NCBI GenBank assembly: GCA_016286775.1
Contig: JAEEUA010000005.1
Span: 1-42,915, forward strand
DNA from: Bacteroidales bacterium
GTDB lineage: Bacteria > Bacteroidota > Bacteroidia > Bacteroidales > UBA3663
DNA length: 42,915 nt
Direction of reading: 5' to 3'
Below the pieces are notes generated by a model. The model saw only the letters and a list, made by a program, of their open reading frames with translations. It had not been told where the DNA came from and made no database searches. Below are positions 1 through 7,952 of this stretch, in pieces. Made by a program: the position numbers and the translations under genes. How positions within the stretch are numbered: position 1 is the stretch's first letter; each line of letters starts with the position of its first letter.

Positions 1-333
1 AAAGAGGATAAGGCCATAGATCTTCATGTCATCCGAGATGCGAATGGGATTGATGATGGTGCCTGGTCCGAGATAGACCATTGTGCCAGCTTTGATGTGG
101 CGGTCCTGCAAGTTGAAGTTGATGTCGGCTTCCCCTTCCGTGATGATGCCGAAGCGATGGTCGTTGATGGCAAAGGGAGGCTTCTGCTGGATCATCAGGT
201 GGAATATATTCAAATCGCCGTAAAGGATGCCGATTTCATTGTCAAAGTAGCAGTTCTCTCGATATTGGGCGAGATGGGATTCGAAGATGCCGCGCATACG
301 AGATGCATCCATCAGTTTGGGTTGCTCTTTCAT
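1..333 (-). CDS. AraC-family transcriptional regulator, N-terminal part (cut by window edge)
   Basis: Reading the minus strand from an ATG at 333-331 gives 111 uninterrupted codons up to the window edge, beginning MKEQPKLMDASRMRGIFES. The visible part has the hydrophobic and glycine pattern of the cupin-like sensor domain of AraC/XylS regulators: a segment with FGIITEGEADINF, then AGTMVYLGPGTIINP and IYGLILF. The DNA-binding helix-turn-helix pair, which sits at the C-terminus in this family, lies outside the window, so the assignment rests on the sensor domain only. The gene is divergent from the export operon that starts at 506, with 172 bases between them holding a strong inverted repeat. 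This suggests, but does not prove, that it controls that operon. No other family fits better from the visible residues. Confidence 0.7.
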   Translation of the reverse strand, partial: MKEQPKLMDASRMRGIFESHLAQYRENCYFDNEIGILYGDLNIFHLMIQQKPPFAINDHRFGIITEGEADINFNLQDRHIKAGTMVYLGPGTIINPIRISDDMKIYGLILF

Positions 334-375
334 ATTTCTTCTTCTAATAACATCGAAAAAAACAAAAATCCGCTG

Positions 376-383
376 CAAAGATA
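376..383 (-). promoter_or_regulatory. Bacteroidetes -7 element for the AraC gene
   Basis: The minus strand reads TATCTTTG here, matching TAnnTTTG, about 43 bases before the ATG. No TTTG is found at the expected upstream distance; that place is occupied by the inverted repeat at 404-436, consistent with regulated or autoregulated expression. Confidence 0.55.
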
Positions 384-403
384 ATGAAAAAAGGCGAAAT
401 TAG

Positions 404-467
404 GTCCTATTTGTAGAGAAATCGAACAAATAGGACATTTTTTCATCCCAATGGATAGCGATAGGAC
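404..467. promoter_or_regulatory. Candidate operator: inverted repeat plus a third half-site
   Basis: GTCCTATTTGT (404-414) and ACAAATAGGAC (426-436) form a perfect 11-base inverted repeat with an 11-base spacer. A third copy of the half-site core, ATAGGAC, lies at 461-467, in direct orientation to the second arm and 31 bases (about three helical turns) downstream of it. The sites sit between the divergent AraC gene and the efflux operon, right where the -33 box of each promoter would be. Both the geometry and the missing -33 boxes fit a dimeric AraC-type regulator, but the binding protein is inferred. Confidence 0.55.
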
Positions 468-480
468 GAAAAAAAGGCCT

Positions 481-488
481 TATCTTTG
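481..488 (+). promoter_or_regulatory. -7 element of the efflux operon
   Basis: TATCTTTG matches TAnnTTTG and lies 17 bases before the first ATG of the TolC-type gene. There is no TTTG 20 bases upstream; the ATAGGAC half-site is there instead, which would suit an activator-dependent promoter. Confidence 0.6.
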
Positions 489-505
489 CACTGTCAAAAC
501 AAAAT

Positions 506-1783
506 ATGGAGAATATGAACAAGAGATTCTTGATATTGGCCTGTGCATTGGCAACAGTCGTGACACAGGCACAGACCCTCGAAGAGTGTCAGCGAGCTGC
601 CGAGCAGAACTATCCGCTCATCCATCAGTACGACCTGATTGAAAAGACCACGCAGCTGACCGTTGCCAACATCAGCAAGGGTTGGTTGCCCCAGGTGTCG
701 GCCACGGCACAGGCCACCTACCAGAGCGATGTGACGGCATGGCCCGAGGCGATGCATTCGATGATGCAGCAGATGGGCCTCGACATGAAAGGCCTGACCA
801 AGGACCAGTATCGTGTGGGCATCGACATCAACCAGGTGGTCTATGATGGCGGCGCCATCAGCAGCCAGCGGGCTATCGCTCGCGAGCAGGGTAGGGTACA
901 GGCTGCACAGAATGAGGTCAGCCTCTATCAGGTGCGCAAGCGAGTCAACGAGATGTATTTCGCCCTCTTGCTGCTCGACGACCAGATTCGGCTGAACCGC
1001 GACCTGCAGGAGCTGCTCAAGTCCAACGAGGAAAAGCTGGCTTCGATGTTTCGGAACGGCACGGCTGCCGAGAGCGACTGGCAGAGCGTCAAGGCAGAGC
1101 GCTTGAATGTCATTCAGCAGGCCACTAGCCTCGAATCGCAGCAACGGATGCTGCGTGCCGTCTTGGGCATGTTCTGCGGCATGGAGATAAAGCAGGTGCA
1201 GAAGCCAGCCGTCATTGAGAGCGATGGCACCAACCGGCGTCCCGAACTGAACCTTTTCGATGCCCAGCTGCGTCTGGCCGATGCCCAGGAGAAGGCCCTC
1301 AATGCAGCCTTGATGCCCAAGCTCGGCGTCTTTGCCCAGGGCTTCTATGGTTATCCGGGCCTCAATCTGTTCGAGGACATGATGAACCGCGACTGGTCGT
1401 GGAATGGCCTGGTCGGAGCACGTCTCACCTGGAACATCGGGGCTCTCTATACCCGCAGGAACGACAAGGCGAAGATCCAGCTCCAACGTGACATGACGGA
1501 AACGAGCCGTGAAGTGTTCCTTTTCAATAGCAATCTCGAGCAGATCCAGCAGAACGAGGACATCGCTCGTTATGCAAAGCTGATGGCCGACGACGAGGAG
1601 ATTATCCGCCTGCGTTCGGCTGTGCGCAAAGCCGCTGAGTCGAAGCTCGCCCACGGAATCATCGACGTGAACGACCTGGTGCGCGAAATCAATCAGGAGA
1701 ATGCCGCTCGCGTCCAGCAGTCGATGCATGAGATTGAGATGCTGAAGCAGTTCTTTGATAACAGGTTTACAATTAACAATTAA
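506..1783 (+). CDS. TolC-family outer-membrane efflux protein
   Basis: A 425-residue protein with an N-terminal signal peptide (NKRFLILACALATVVTQAQ) followed by the typical start of TolC-family proteins, TLEECQRAAEQNYPLI. The rest is rich in Gln, Ala and Leu heptads expected for the periplasmic alpha-barrel, with two outer-membrane beta-strand stretches (around QVSATAQATYQSDV and PKLGVFAQGFYGYP). Length is normal for the family. It would form the trimeric outer-membrane duct for the ABC exporter encoded by the next four genes. Two starts are possible: ATG 506 and ATG 515; the signal peptide works from either, and 515 gives the more usual MNKRF start. The gene is first in the operon, 60 bases before the HlyD-type gene, with an AATTAAC repeat between. 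Confidence 0.88.
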   Translation: MENMNKRFLILACALATVVTQAQTLEECQRAAEQNYPLIHQYDLIEKTTQLTVANISKGWLPQVSATAQATYQSDVTAWPEAMHSMMQQMGLDMKGLTKDQYRVGIDINQVVYDGGAISSQRAIAREQGRVQAAQNEVSLYQVRKRVNEMYFALLLLDDQIRLNRDLQELLKSNEEKLASMFRNGTAAESDWQSVKAERLNVIQQATSLESQQRMLRAVLGMFCGMEIKQVQKPAVIESDGTNRRPELNLFDAQLRLADAQEKALNAALMPKLGVFAQGFYGYPGLNLFEDMMNRDWSWNGLVGARLTWNIGALYTRRNDKAKIQLQRDMTETSREVFLFNSNLEQIQQNEDIARYAKLMADDEEIIRLRSAVRKAAESKLAHGIIDVNDLVREINQENAARVQQSMHEIEMLKQFFDNRFTINN

Positions 1784-1804
1784 CAGTTAACAATTAACAA
1801 TTAA
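1771..1804. repeat. AATTAAC short tandem repeat
   Basis: About five copies of a 7-base AATTAAC-like unit run across the stop codon of the TolC-type gene (TAA at 1781-1783) into the spacer. The repeat places TAA in several frames, so it acts as a multi-frame stop. No other function is evident. Confidence 0.6.
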
Positions 1805-1843
1805 TAATTTATTGTTGGTTTAGAATAAATAAACACTACGAAT

Positions 1844-2734
1844 ATGAAGAAGATGATCGTGCTGACGGGTGCAGCCATTCTGCTGGCCGCCTGTGGGAAC
1901 AGAGGGAAAGAATACGATGCTACGGGCACTTTTGAAGCTACAGAGACCACTGTCTATGCCGAACAGAATGGTGCATTGCTTGCTTTCGACATCCGCGAGG
2001 GTGACGAGGTGGCTGCAGGTGCCGAAGTGGGACTGATTGACACTACGCAGGCGTGGCTGAAGATGCAACAGCTCATCGTTACACGCGAGGTCTATCAGAG
2101 CCAGAAGCCCGACCTGGAGCGTCAGGTGGCAGCCACACGCCAGCAGTTGGCCAAGGCGAAGCAGGAACAGCAGCGCTACAAAGAGCTTGTTGCCGATGGT
2201 GCTGCCCCAAGCAAGATGTTCGACGATGCAACCAGCCAGGTTCAGGTGCTGCAACGGCAGCTCGATGCCCAGATCTCGGCGTTGTCGAAAAGCACACGTT
2301 CGCTCGACAGGCAGATGGCAGCTACCGACGTGCAGGTCAATCAGCTGCAGGACCAGCTCCAGAAGTGTCACATCGTGACGCCGACTGCGGGTACGGTGCT
2401 CGAAAAGTATGTGGAGCGCGGCGAATTTGTGGCCATCGGCAAACCGCTCTTCAAGGTGGCCGACACGCGTCAGATGTTCATGCGCGCCTACTTCACTTCC
2501 TCGCAGCTCATGGATATCAAGGTAGGTCAGCCGGTGACCGTCTATGCCGACTTCGGCGATGGCCAGAAACGCGACTACGAAGGCACAATCATCTGGATCT
2601 CCTCCCGCTCGGAGTTCACGCCCAAGACCATCCTAACCAACGATGAGCGCGCCGACCTGGTGTATGCCGTGAAGGTCGCCTTCCAGAACGATGGCTATGT
2701 CAAGATTGGTATGTATGGAGAGGTCAGGCTATAG
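1844..2734 (+). CDS. HlyD/RND-type membrane fusion lipoprotein (YbhG-like)
   Basis: A 296-residue periplasmic adaptor. The N-terminus MKKMIVLTGAAILLAACG carries a lipobox with the lipidated Cys at residue 17, so it is probably an inner-membrane lipoprotein rather than anchored by a helix. After the lipobox come a first lipoyl half (FEATETTVYAEQNGALLAFDI), a long alpha-helical hairpin rich in Gln (residues about 75-170), the second lipoyl half (IVTPTAGTVLEKYVERGE) and a beta-barrel domain. Adaptors of this type join an inner-membrane ABC exporter to a TolC-like duct. The next gene begins 10 bases downstream, so transcription and translation are probably coupled. The substrate cannot be read from the sequence. 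Confidence 0.85.
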   Translation: MKKMIVLTGAAILLAACGNRGKEYDATGTFEATETTVYAEQNGALLAFDIREGDEVAAGAEVGLIDTTQAWLKMQQLIVTREVYQSQKPDLERQVAATRQQLAKAKQEQQRYKELVADGAAPSKMFDDATSQVQVLQRQLDAQISALSKSTRSLDRQMAATDVQVNQLQDQLQKCHIVTPTAGTVLEKYVERGEFVAIGKPLFKVADTRQMFMRAYFTSSQLMDIKVGQPVTVYADFGDGQKRDYEGTIIWISSRSEFTPKTILTNDERADLVYAVKVAFQNDGYVKIGMYGEVRL

Positions 2735-2744
2735 GTTTTAAGCC

Positions 2745-4205
2745 ATGAACGCGATTGAAGTTAACCATGTGAGCAAGAGCTACGGACCGGTCAAGGCACT
2801 CGACGACGTGACGTTCTCCGTAGCAAAGGGCGAGGTGTTCGGTCTGATTGGCCCCGATGGTGCAGGCAAGACGTCGATGTTTCGCATCCTTTGCTCGCTG
2901 CTCTTGCCCGAATCGGGCACGTCCACTGTCGATGGCTTCGACGTGGTGAGCCAGATGAAGGAGATCCGTAGACGTGTGGGCTATATGCCCGGCAAGTTCT
3001 CGCTCTATCAGGACTTGACCGTCGAAGAGAACCTGCAGTTCTTTGCCACCCTGTTCGGCACAACGGTCGAGGAGGGCTACGACTCCATCCGTGCCATCTA
3101 TTCGCAGATCGAGCGGTTCAAGCATCGAAGGGCAGGCGCCTTGTCGGGCGGCATGAAGCAGAAGCTGGCATTGAGCTGTGCGCTTGTCCATTCGCCCAGT
3201 GTGCTCTTCCTCGACGAACCCACCACGGGTGTTGACCCCGTGAGCCGCAAGGAATTGTGGGAGATGCTCGCCGGTCTGAAGGAACGGGGCATCACGATTG
3301 TCGCATCGACGCCCTATCTCGACGAGGTGCGCCGTTGTCAACGCGTGGCATTCCTCGACCAGGGCCGGATCCGTGGCATCGGTTCGCCCGAACAGATTCT
3401 TACCGAATTTGCCGACATCTTCAATCCGCCTGGCATCGAACACGACAAGGCCTCCGGAATAAGTGTGGAGAACGTCATCGAGGTGGAACATCTGGTGAAG
3501 GCCTTTGGCTCGTTTCGTGCGGTAGATGATATCAGCTTCACTGTTCGAAAAGGCGAGATCTTCGGATTCCTCGGTGCCAATGGAGCAGGCAAGACCACAG
3601 CTATGCACATGCTGACAGGACTGAACCAGCCAACCAGCGGAACAGGTCGTGTAGTGGGCTATGACATCCGTACCGAACATGAGCAGATCAAGCGGCACAT
3701 CGGCTATATGTCGCAGAAGTTCTCTCTCTACGAGGACCTTACGGTGGCCGAAAACATCCGGCTCTTTGCGGGCATCTACGGCATGGACGATGCATCCATC
3801 CGCCGCAAGACCGATGTGCTGCTCAAGCAGTTGCCGTTCTCCGACCACAAGGATGCGCTGGTGAAGAGCCTCCCCTTGGGCTGGAAGCAGAAGCTCGCCT
3901 TTTCGGTCTCGATCTTCCACGAACCCGGTGTGGTGTTCCTCGACGAACCGACGGGTGGTGTTGACCCCGCCACCCGCCGACAGTTCTGGGAACTCATCTA
4001 CGAAGCTGCAGGGCGTGGTATCACAGTCTTTGTCACCACCCACTACATGGATGAGGCTGAATACTGCGACCGCATCTCTATCATGGTCGATGGCAAGATT
4101 AAGGCCATGGGCACCCCCGAAGCCTTGATGCAGGAATACAAGCAGCCCGATATGGACCATGTTTTCACCCTCTTGGCCCGACAGGCAACACGTTCAAGCG
4201 ATTAA
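2745..4205 (+). CDS. ABC exporter ATPase with two fused nucleotide-binding domains (YbhF-like)
   Basis: A 486-residue protein with two ABC ATPase domains in tandem. Domain 1 has Walker A GPDGAGKTS (36-44), signature LSGGMKQKLAL (about 133) and Walker B LFLDEPTTGVDP (about 155). Its switch-histidine position reads STPYLDE (about 188), so the usual His is replaced by Pro. Domain 2 has Walker A GANGAGKTT (about 277), a non-canonical signature LPLGWKQKLAF (about 376), Walker B VVFLDEPTGGVDP (about 397) and an intact TTHYMDE. The same mixed pattern, with a changed H-loop in domain 1 and LPLG in domain 2, is found in E. coli YbhF. Composite ATP sites are therefore expected. It powers the two ABC-2 permeases encoded just downstream. 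Confidence 0.9.
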   Translation: MNAIEVNHVSKSYGPVKALDDVTFSVAKGEVFGLIGPDGAGKTSMFRILCSLLLPESGTSTVDGFDVVSQMKEIRRRVGYMPGKFSLYQDLTVEENLQFFATLFGTTVEEGYDSIRAIYSQIERFKHRRAGALSGGMKQKLALSCALVHSPSVLFLDEPTTGVDPVSRKELWEMLAGLKERGITIVASTPYLDEVRRCQRVAFLDQGRIRGIGSPEQILTEFADIFNPPGIEHDKASGISVENVIEVEHLVKAFGSFRAVDDISFTVRKGEIFGFLGANGAGKTTAMHMLTGLNQPTSGTGRVVGYDIRTEHEQIKRHIGYMSQKFSLYEDLTVAENIRLFAGIYGMDDASIRRKTDVLLKQLPFSDHKDALVKSLPLGWKQKLAFSVSIFHEPGVVFLDEPTGGVDPATRRQFWELIYEAAGRGITVFVTTHYMDEAEYCDRISIMVDGKIKAMGTPEALMQEYKQPDMDHVFTLLARQATRSSD

Positions 4206-4225
4206 CGACCAACGATTACGCATCT

Positions 4226-5284
4226 ATGGAACAGTTCATTTCTTTTGTCATCAAGGAGACGAAGCACATCCTGCGCGACAAGCGCACGATGCTTATCCTC
4301 TTTGGCATGCCTGTGGTGCTGATGCTCCTCTTCGGCTTTGCCATCAGCACCGACGTGAGGAATGTGCGCACGGTGGTCGTCACTTCGCAGAGCGACCATC
4401 TGACGCAACAGGTCGTCGATCGGCTTGCCCAGTCGGAGTACTTCCTCATCACGGCTACAGTTGCTACACCTCAGGAGGCCGAACGGCTCATCTGCAGCCA
4501 GAAGGCCGACATGGCCATCGTCTTTGCTCCTGACTTTGCCAGCACGAAGTCGGGGGTGCAGTTCCTGGTTGATGGCGCCGACCCCAATATGTCGCAGCAG
4601 TGGACCAGCTATGCCCAGGGTGTCATTGCCAACCCGCAGGGGGGACTCGTCAATTCGAAGCTGCTCTACAATCCCCAGATGAAGTCGGCCTACAACTTCG
4701 TGCCCGCCATCATGGGCATGCTGCTGATGCTCGTCTGTGCCATGATGACCAGCATCAGCATCGTCAAGGAGAAGGAGCGCGGCACGATGGAGGTGCTGCT
4801 GGTCTCGCCTGTGAGACCCCTTCTGGTCATCGTGGCCAAGGCAGTTCCCTACCTGATGCTGGCCTTCGTCATCCTCATCACCATCCTGCTGATGGCTCGC
4901 TTTGTGCTGGGTGTACCCCTTGTCGGTTCGCTCTTCTGGATTCTTGCCATCAGTGTGCTCTATATCCTCCTGGCCCTCTCGCTGGGCCTGCTTATCTCGA
5001 GCATCGCACAGACGCAGCTCGTGGCACTCCTGCTATCGGCCATGGTGCTGCTGATGCCTGTGGTGATGCTGTCGGGCATGATGTTCCCCATCGAGTCGAT
5101 GCCCGATATCCTGCAATGGATTTCGGCCGTGGTGCCTCCGCGCTATTACATCCAGGCCATGCGCAAGCTGATGATCATGGGTGTGGGCATCGCCGAGGTG
5201 AAGCAGGAGGCACTGGTCCTCCTGGGCATGACAGCTTTGCTGCTCACCATTGCGCTCAAGAAGTTTAACACCCGCTTAGAATAA
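4226..5284 (+). CDS. ABC-2 type exporter permease (YbhS-like), first of two
   Basis: A 352-residue membrane protein with the ABC-2 plan: one N-terminal membrane helix (LILFGMPVVLMLLFGFAI), a large extracytoplasmic domain (about residues 40-165), then five hydrophobic segments. The phrase MTSISIVKEKERGTMEVLLVSP just after the second helix is the hallmark coupling-helix region of this family, and GMMFPIESMPDILQWIS near the end is typical too. It begins 20 bases after the ATPase gene and ends 5 bases before a second permease of the same type, so the two probably form a heterodimer. Export of drugs or small hydrophobic molecules is likely by analogy with YbhFSR; the true substrate is unknown. Confidence 0.88.
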   Translation: MEQFISFVIKETKHILRDKRTMLILFGMPVVLMLLFGFAISTDVRNVRTVVVTSQSDHLTQQVVDRLAQSEYFLITATVATPQEAERLICSQKADMAIVFAPDFASTKSGVQFLVDGADPNMSQQWTSYAQGVIANPQGGLVNSKLLYNPQMKSAYNFVPAIMGMLLMLVCAMMTSISIVKEKERGTMEVLLVSPVRPLLVIVAKAVPYLMLAFVILITILLMARFVLGVPLVGSLFWILAISVLYILLALSLGLLISSIAQTQLVALLLSAMVLLMPVVMLSGMMFPIESMPDILQWISAVVPPRYYIQAMRKLMIMGVGIAEVKQEALVLLGMTALLLTIALKKFNTRLE

Positions 5285-5289
5285 GGCCT

Positions 5290-6375
5290 ATGACACTCAA
5301 GTACCTTATCCAAAAGGAGTTCCTGCAGATTCGCCGCAATTCGTTTCTGCCCCGGCTCATCATCGCTTTTCCCATCGTGATCATGTGCGTCCTGCCGTGG
5401 GTGATGAACATGGAGGTCAAGAATGTCGTGGTCGATGTGGTCGATAACGACCGTTCGACGCTGTCGCGGGAACTTATCCATAGTATCGAGGCTTCGAACT
5501 ACTTCATCTTCAATGGCCAGAAGCCCACCTATCAGGCCGCATTGGGCGAAATCGAGCGGGGCAAGGCCGACGTCGTTCTGGTAATCCCGCAGGATTTCAG
5601 CAAGGACGTCTCCCGGGGTCGAAAGCCACAGGTGCTCCTGGCCGCCAATGCCGTCAATGGAACGAAGGGAAGCATAGGCAGCGCCTATCTGTCGCAGATT
5701 GTCACCTCGAAAGTGATGCCCGATGCCGCCTCCATCCAGGGCAAGGTGTCAATCCTCACGCTCTACAATAAGCGCCAGAACTACAAGCTCTTTATGATTC
5801 CTGCGCTGTTTGCCATCGTGATGATGCTGATGACCGGTTTTCTTCCGGCCTTGAACATCGTGGGGGAGAAGGAGTCGGGCACCATCGAGCAGATCAACGT
5901 CACGCCTGTTTCGAAGTGGGCGTTCATCCTCGCCAAGCTGATTCCCTACTGGCTCATCGCCCTTTTTGTCATCACGGTGTGCCTGCTGCTGGCCTGGCTT
6001 GTCTATGGTCTCACGCCGGCCGGTCCCATCTGGCTCATCTATCTGCTGGCCATGCTTCTGGCGCTCTTTTTCTCGTCGTTGGGGCTCATTGTCTCCAATT
6101 ACTCCGACACGATGCAGCAGGCGGTCTTCGTGATGTGGTTCTTCGTGGTGTGCATTCTCCTGCTCTCAGGTCTCTTCACCCCCGTTCGCTCCATGCCTCA
6201 TTGGGCCTATCTGACCACCTACGTCAATCCGATGCATTACTTCATCGATGCCATCCGCACTGTCTTCGTGCGTGGTGGTACGTTCCCCGCCATCGCCCAT
6301 CAGGTCCTTGCCCTCCTTGCCATCGGTTTGTTCATGGCAACCTGGGCGGTTCAAAGCTACAAGAAGAACAGTTGA
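5290..6375 (+). CDS. ABC-2 type exporter permease (YbhR-like), second of two
   Basis: A 361-residue homologue of the preceding permease: N-terminal helix (RLIIAFPIVIMCVLPWVM), extracytoplasmic domain, then five hydrophobic segments including the diagnostic NIVGEKESGTIEQINVTPVS and LLSGLFTPVRSMPHWA. Start ATG 5290 lies 5 bases after the previous stop. It is the last gene of the operon; a hairpin with a T-run follows at 6401. The gene order (adaptor, double ATPase, two permeases) matches ybhG-F-S-R of E. coli, with a dedicated TolC-type gene added in front. Confidence 0.88.
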   Translation: MTLKYLIQKEFLQIRRNSFLPRLIIAFPIVIMCVLPWVMNMEVKNVVVDVVDNDRSTLSRELIHSIEASNYFIFNGQKPTYQAALGEIERGKADVVLVIPQDFSKDVSRGRKPQVLLAANAVNGTKGSIGSAYLSQIVTSKVMPDAASIQGKVSILTLYNKRQNYKLFMIPALFAIVMMLMTGFLPALNIVGEKESGTIEQINVTPVSKWAFILAKLIPYWLIALFVITVCLLLAWLVYGLTPAGPIWLIYLLAMLLALFFSSLGLIVSNYSDTMQQAVFVMWFFVVCILLLSGLFTPVRSMPHWAYLTTYVNPMHYFIDAIRTVFVRGGTFPAIAHQVLALLAIGLFMATWAVQSYKKNS

Positions 6376-6400
6376 CCTCCATTTTTTTGCATTTGCTGTC

Positions 6401-6439
6401 GAAACCTGGCAATTTTTGCTGGGTTTCGTTATTTTTTTA
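6401..6439 (+). terminator. Rho-independent terminator of the efflux operon
   Basis: GAAACCTGGCA (6401-6411) pairs with TGCTGGGTTTC (6417-6427) through 11 positions, two of them G-T wobbles, around a 5-base loop. A run of seven T follows at about 6432-6438. Confidence 0.65.
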
Positions 6440-6472
6440 GCGGTCTTTTTCTCATGTTTCAAAAATTATGGT

Positions 6473-6480
6473 TATCTTTG
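6473..6480 (+). promoter_or_regulatory. -7 element directly before the GH63-like gene
   Basis: TATCTTTG ends only four bases before the ATG at 6485. No TTTG lies 20 bases upstream. If used, the message would have almost no 5' leader. Confidence 0.5.
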
Positions 6481-6484
6481 CCGC

Positions 6485-7867
6485 ATGAAACGCAATCTGA
6501 TACTATGTGCCGTGCTGGTCCTCTCGGCAGCCACCCTCATTGCCCAGGTGCCTGAGCGCACCGAGGCGAATGTGAAGCGATATACGAAGATCTGCCGCGA
6601 ACATATCTACCGCGATATGAAGGGAATGTATCGCGAGGCGGGTGAGGCGCTGCCTTATCCCTTCCTGGCTCCGGGAAGTGCGCAGTACAACGACGTGCTG
6701 TGGGATTGGGACTCGTGGCTCAGCAACGTGGCCCTGCGGCAGATTCTGCTCGAACATGGCACGAAAAAGGACCGCGAGGAGGCCATTCGCTACGAGCAGG
6801 GCTGTATCCTCAACGCCTTGGCCTATGGCGGCATGGACGGATGGATACCCATTTGGATTGAGCGTTTCTCACCTTCGCGTGCCGAATGGCTCAAGACCAT
6901 CAATCCCTGGAAGAGCAATATGCACAAGCCCATCCTGGCACAGCATGCTGCCTTCATCGTGCGTCAGAATGGGGGCGATGCCGAGTGGTTGCGCGAGGAC
7001 TTCTACAAGCTGCAGGCCTTCGAGGCAAAGTATATGAACTGGCATCGCCACAGCGCTACGGGCCTGCTCTTTTGGGAGGATGACTTCGCCATCGGCGTCG
7101 ATAACGACCCATCGACCTTCTATCGCCCCAAGGAGTCGAGTGGTTCCATCTTCCTCAACGCGCTGATGTATCGCGAATTGCTGGCCATGCAGTACCTCAG
7201 CGAACAGCTGCACCTCGACGACCTTGGTCGTCAGTATGCTGCGGAGGCAGAAACGTTGAAGCACGACATCCGGAAGCATTGCTGGGACCCGCGCGATGGC
7301 TTCTACTACAGCGTCGATCTGAACCTCCTGCCCAAGCAGAAACCCGACGTCGAGAACGTTCAGCCCACCGACCTCTTCCTGCATGTAGGCCAACCGCGTC
7401 GCTACGACTGCCTCATCCAGCGCTTCTCCGTATGGAGCGGCTTCACGGCGCTGTGGGCAGGCATCGCCACCGATGAGCAGGCTCGCGAGATTGTTGCACG
7501 ACAATATCACGACACCCTCAACTTCAACTGTGCAGCAGGCATTCGCACGCTCTCTCCCCTCGAAAAGATGTACAATGTCGAGGCTTCGGGCAATCCGAGC
7601 AGCTGGCAGGGTCCCGTGTGGATTGTCGCCAACTACCTGACTTTCCGGGGGCTTGTCCGCTATGGCTTCGACACCGAGGCACGCGAACTCGCTGAGAAGA
7701 CCATCCTCCTCCTGGGTCGCGACTACGAGCGCTTCGGCGCCCTCCACGAATACTATCTTCCCGACAACGGCGAGCCCGTCCTCAACAAGGGCTTCCAGAA
7801 CTGGAACCTCCTCGTCCTCAACATGGCCGCCTGGCTCGAAGGAAAAGAGGTGGTCACGGAGTGGTGA
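6485..7867 (+). CDS. Secreted (alpha/alpha)6 glycoside hydrolase, GH63/GH37-like
   Basis: A 460-residue protein with a clear signal peptide (MKRNLILCAVLVLSAATLIAQ). The mature protein has features of clan GH-G enzymes (trehalases GH37 and alpha-glucosidase/mannosylglycerate hydrolase-type GH63): WDWDSW at 73-78, WDPRDGFYYSVD in the middle, SGNPSSWQGPVW, and a C-terminal HEYYLPDNGE followed by NKGFQNWN, which would hold the catalytic Glu. Length suits a single catalytic domain. Start 6485 was chosen because the signal peptide begins there; the frame is open further upstream but runs through the terminator. It is followed at 85 bases by a GH5 gene. Exact substrate is uncertain: an alpha-linked gluco- or manno-oligosaccharide is likely. 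No dockerin or sorting tail is present. Confidence 0.75.
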   Translation: MKRNLILCAVLVLSAATLIAQVPERTEANVKRYTKICREHIYRDMKGMYREAGEALPYPFLAPGSAQYNDVLWDWDSWLSNVALRQILLEHGTKKDREEAIRYEQGCILNALAYGGMDGWIPIWIERFSPSRAEWLKTINPWKSNMHKPILAQHAAFIVRQNGGDAEWLREDFYKLQAFEAKYMNWHRHSATGLLFWEDDFAIGVDNDPSTFYRPKESSGSIFLNALMYRELLAMQYLSEQLHLDDLGRQYAAEAETLKHDIRKHCWDPRDGFYYSVDLNLLPKQKPDVENVQPTDLFLHVGQPRRYDCLIQRFSVWSGFTALWAGIATDEQAREIVARQYHDTLNFNCAAGIRTLSPLEKMYNVEASGNPSSWQGPVWIVANYLTFRGLVRYGFDTEARELAEKTILLLGRDYERFGALHEYYLPDNGEPVLNKGFQNWNLLVLNMAAWLEGKEVVTEW

Positions 7868-7872
7868 TCCAC

Positions 7873-7926
7873 TAATCCGAATACTCCGAATACTCCGAGT
7901 ACTCCGATTAATCCGAATACTCCGAA
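7873..7926. repeat. 9-base tandem repeat, six copies
   Basis: Six units of consensus TACTCCGAA, each exactly 9 bases, fill the spacer between the two glycoside hydrolase genes, beginning five bases after the stop codon. Because the unit is a multiple of three the frame stays open through it, but it has no coding value. Confidence 0.85.
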
Positions 7927-7952
7927 AACTACAAACCAACATATTAAAACAA

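Noticed and set aside
494-1729. 411-residue open frame antisense to the TolC-type gene
   Set aside because: Shadow of a real gene caused by codon bias; no start context and the composition (His/Leu/Val rich) is typical of antisense frames.
2724-4160. 478-residue open frame antisense to the ABC ATPase gene
   Set aside because: The plus strand carries a clear double ABC ATPase; the antisense frame has no recognisable motif.
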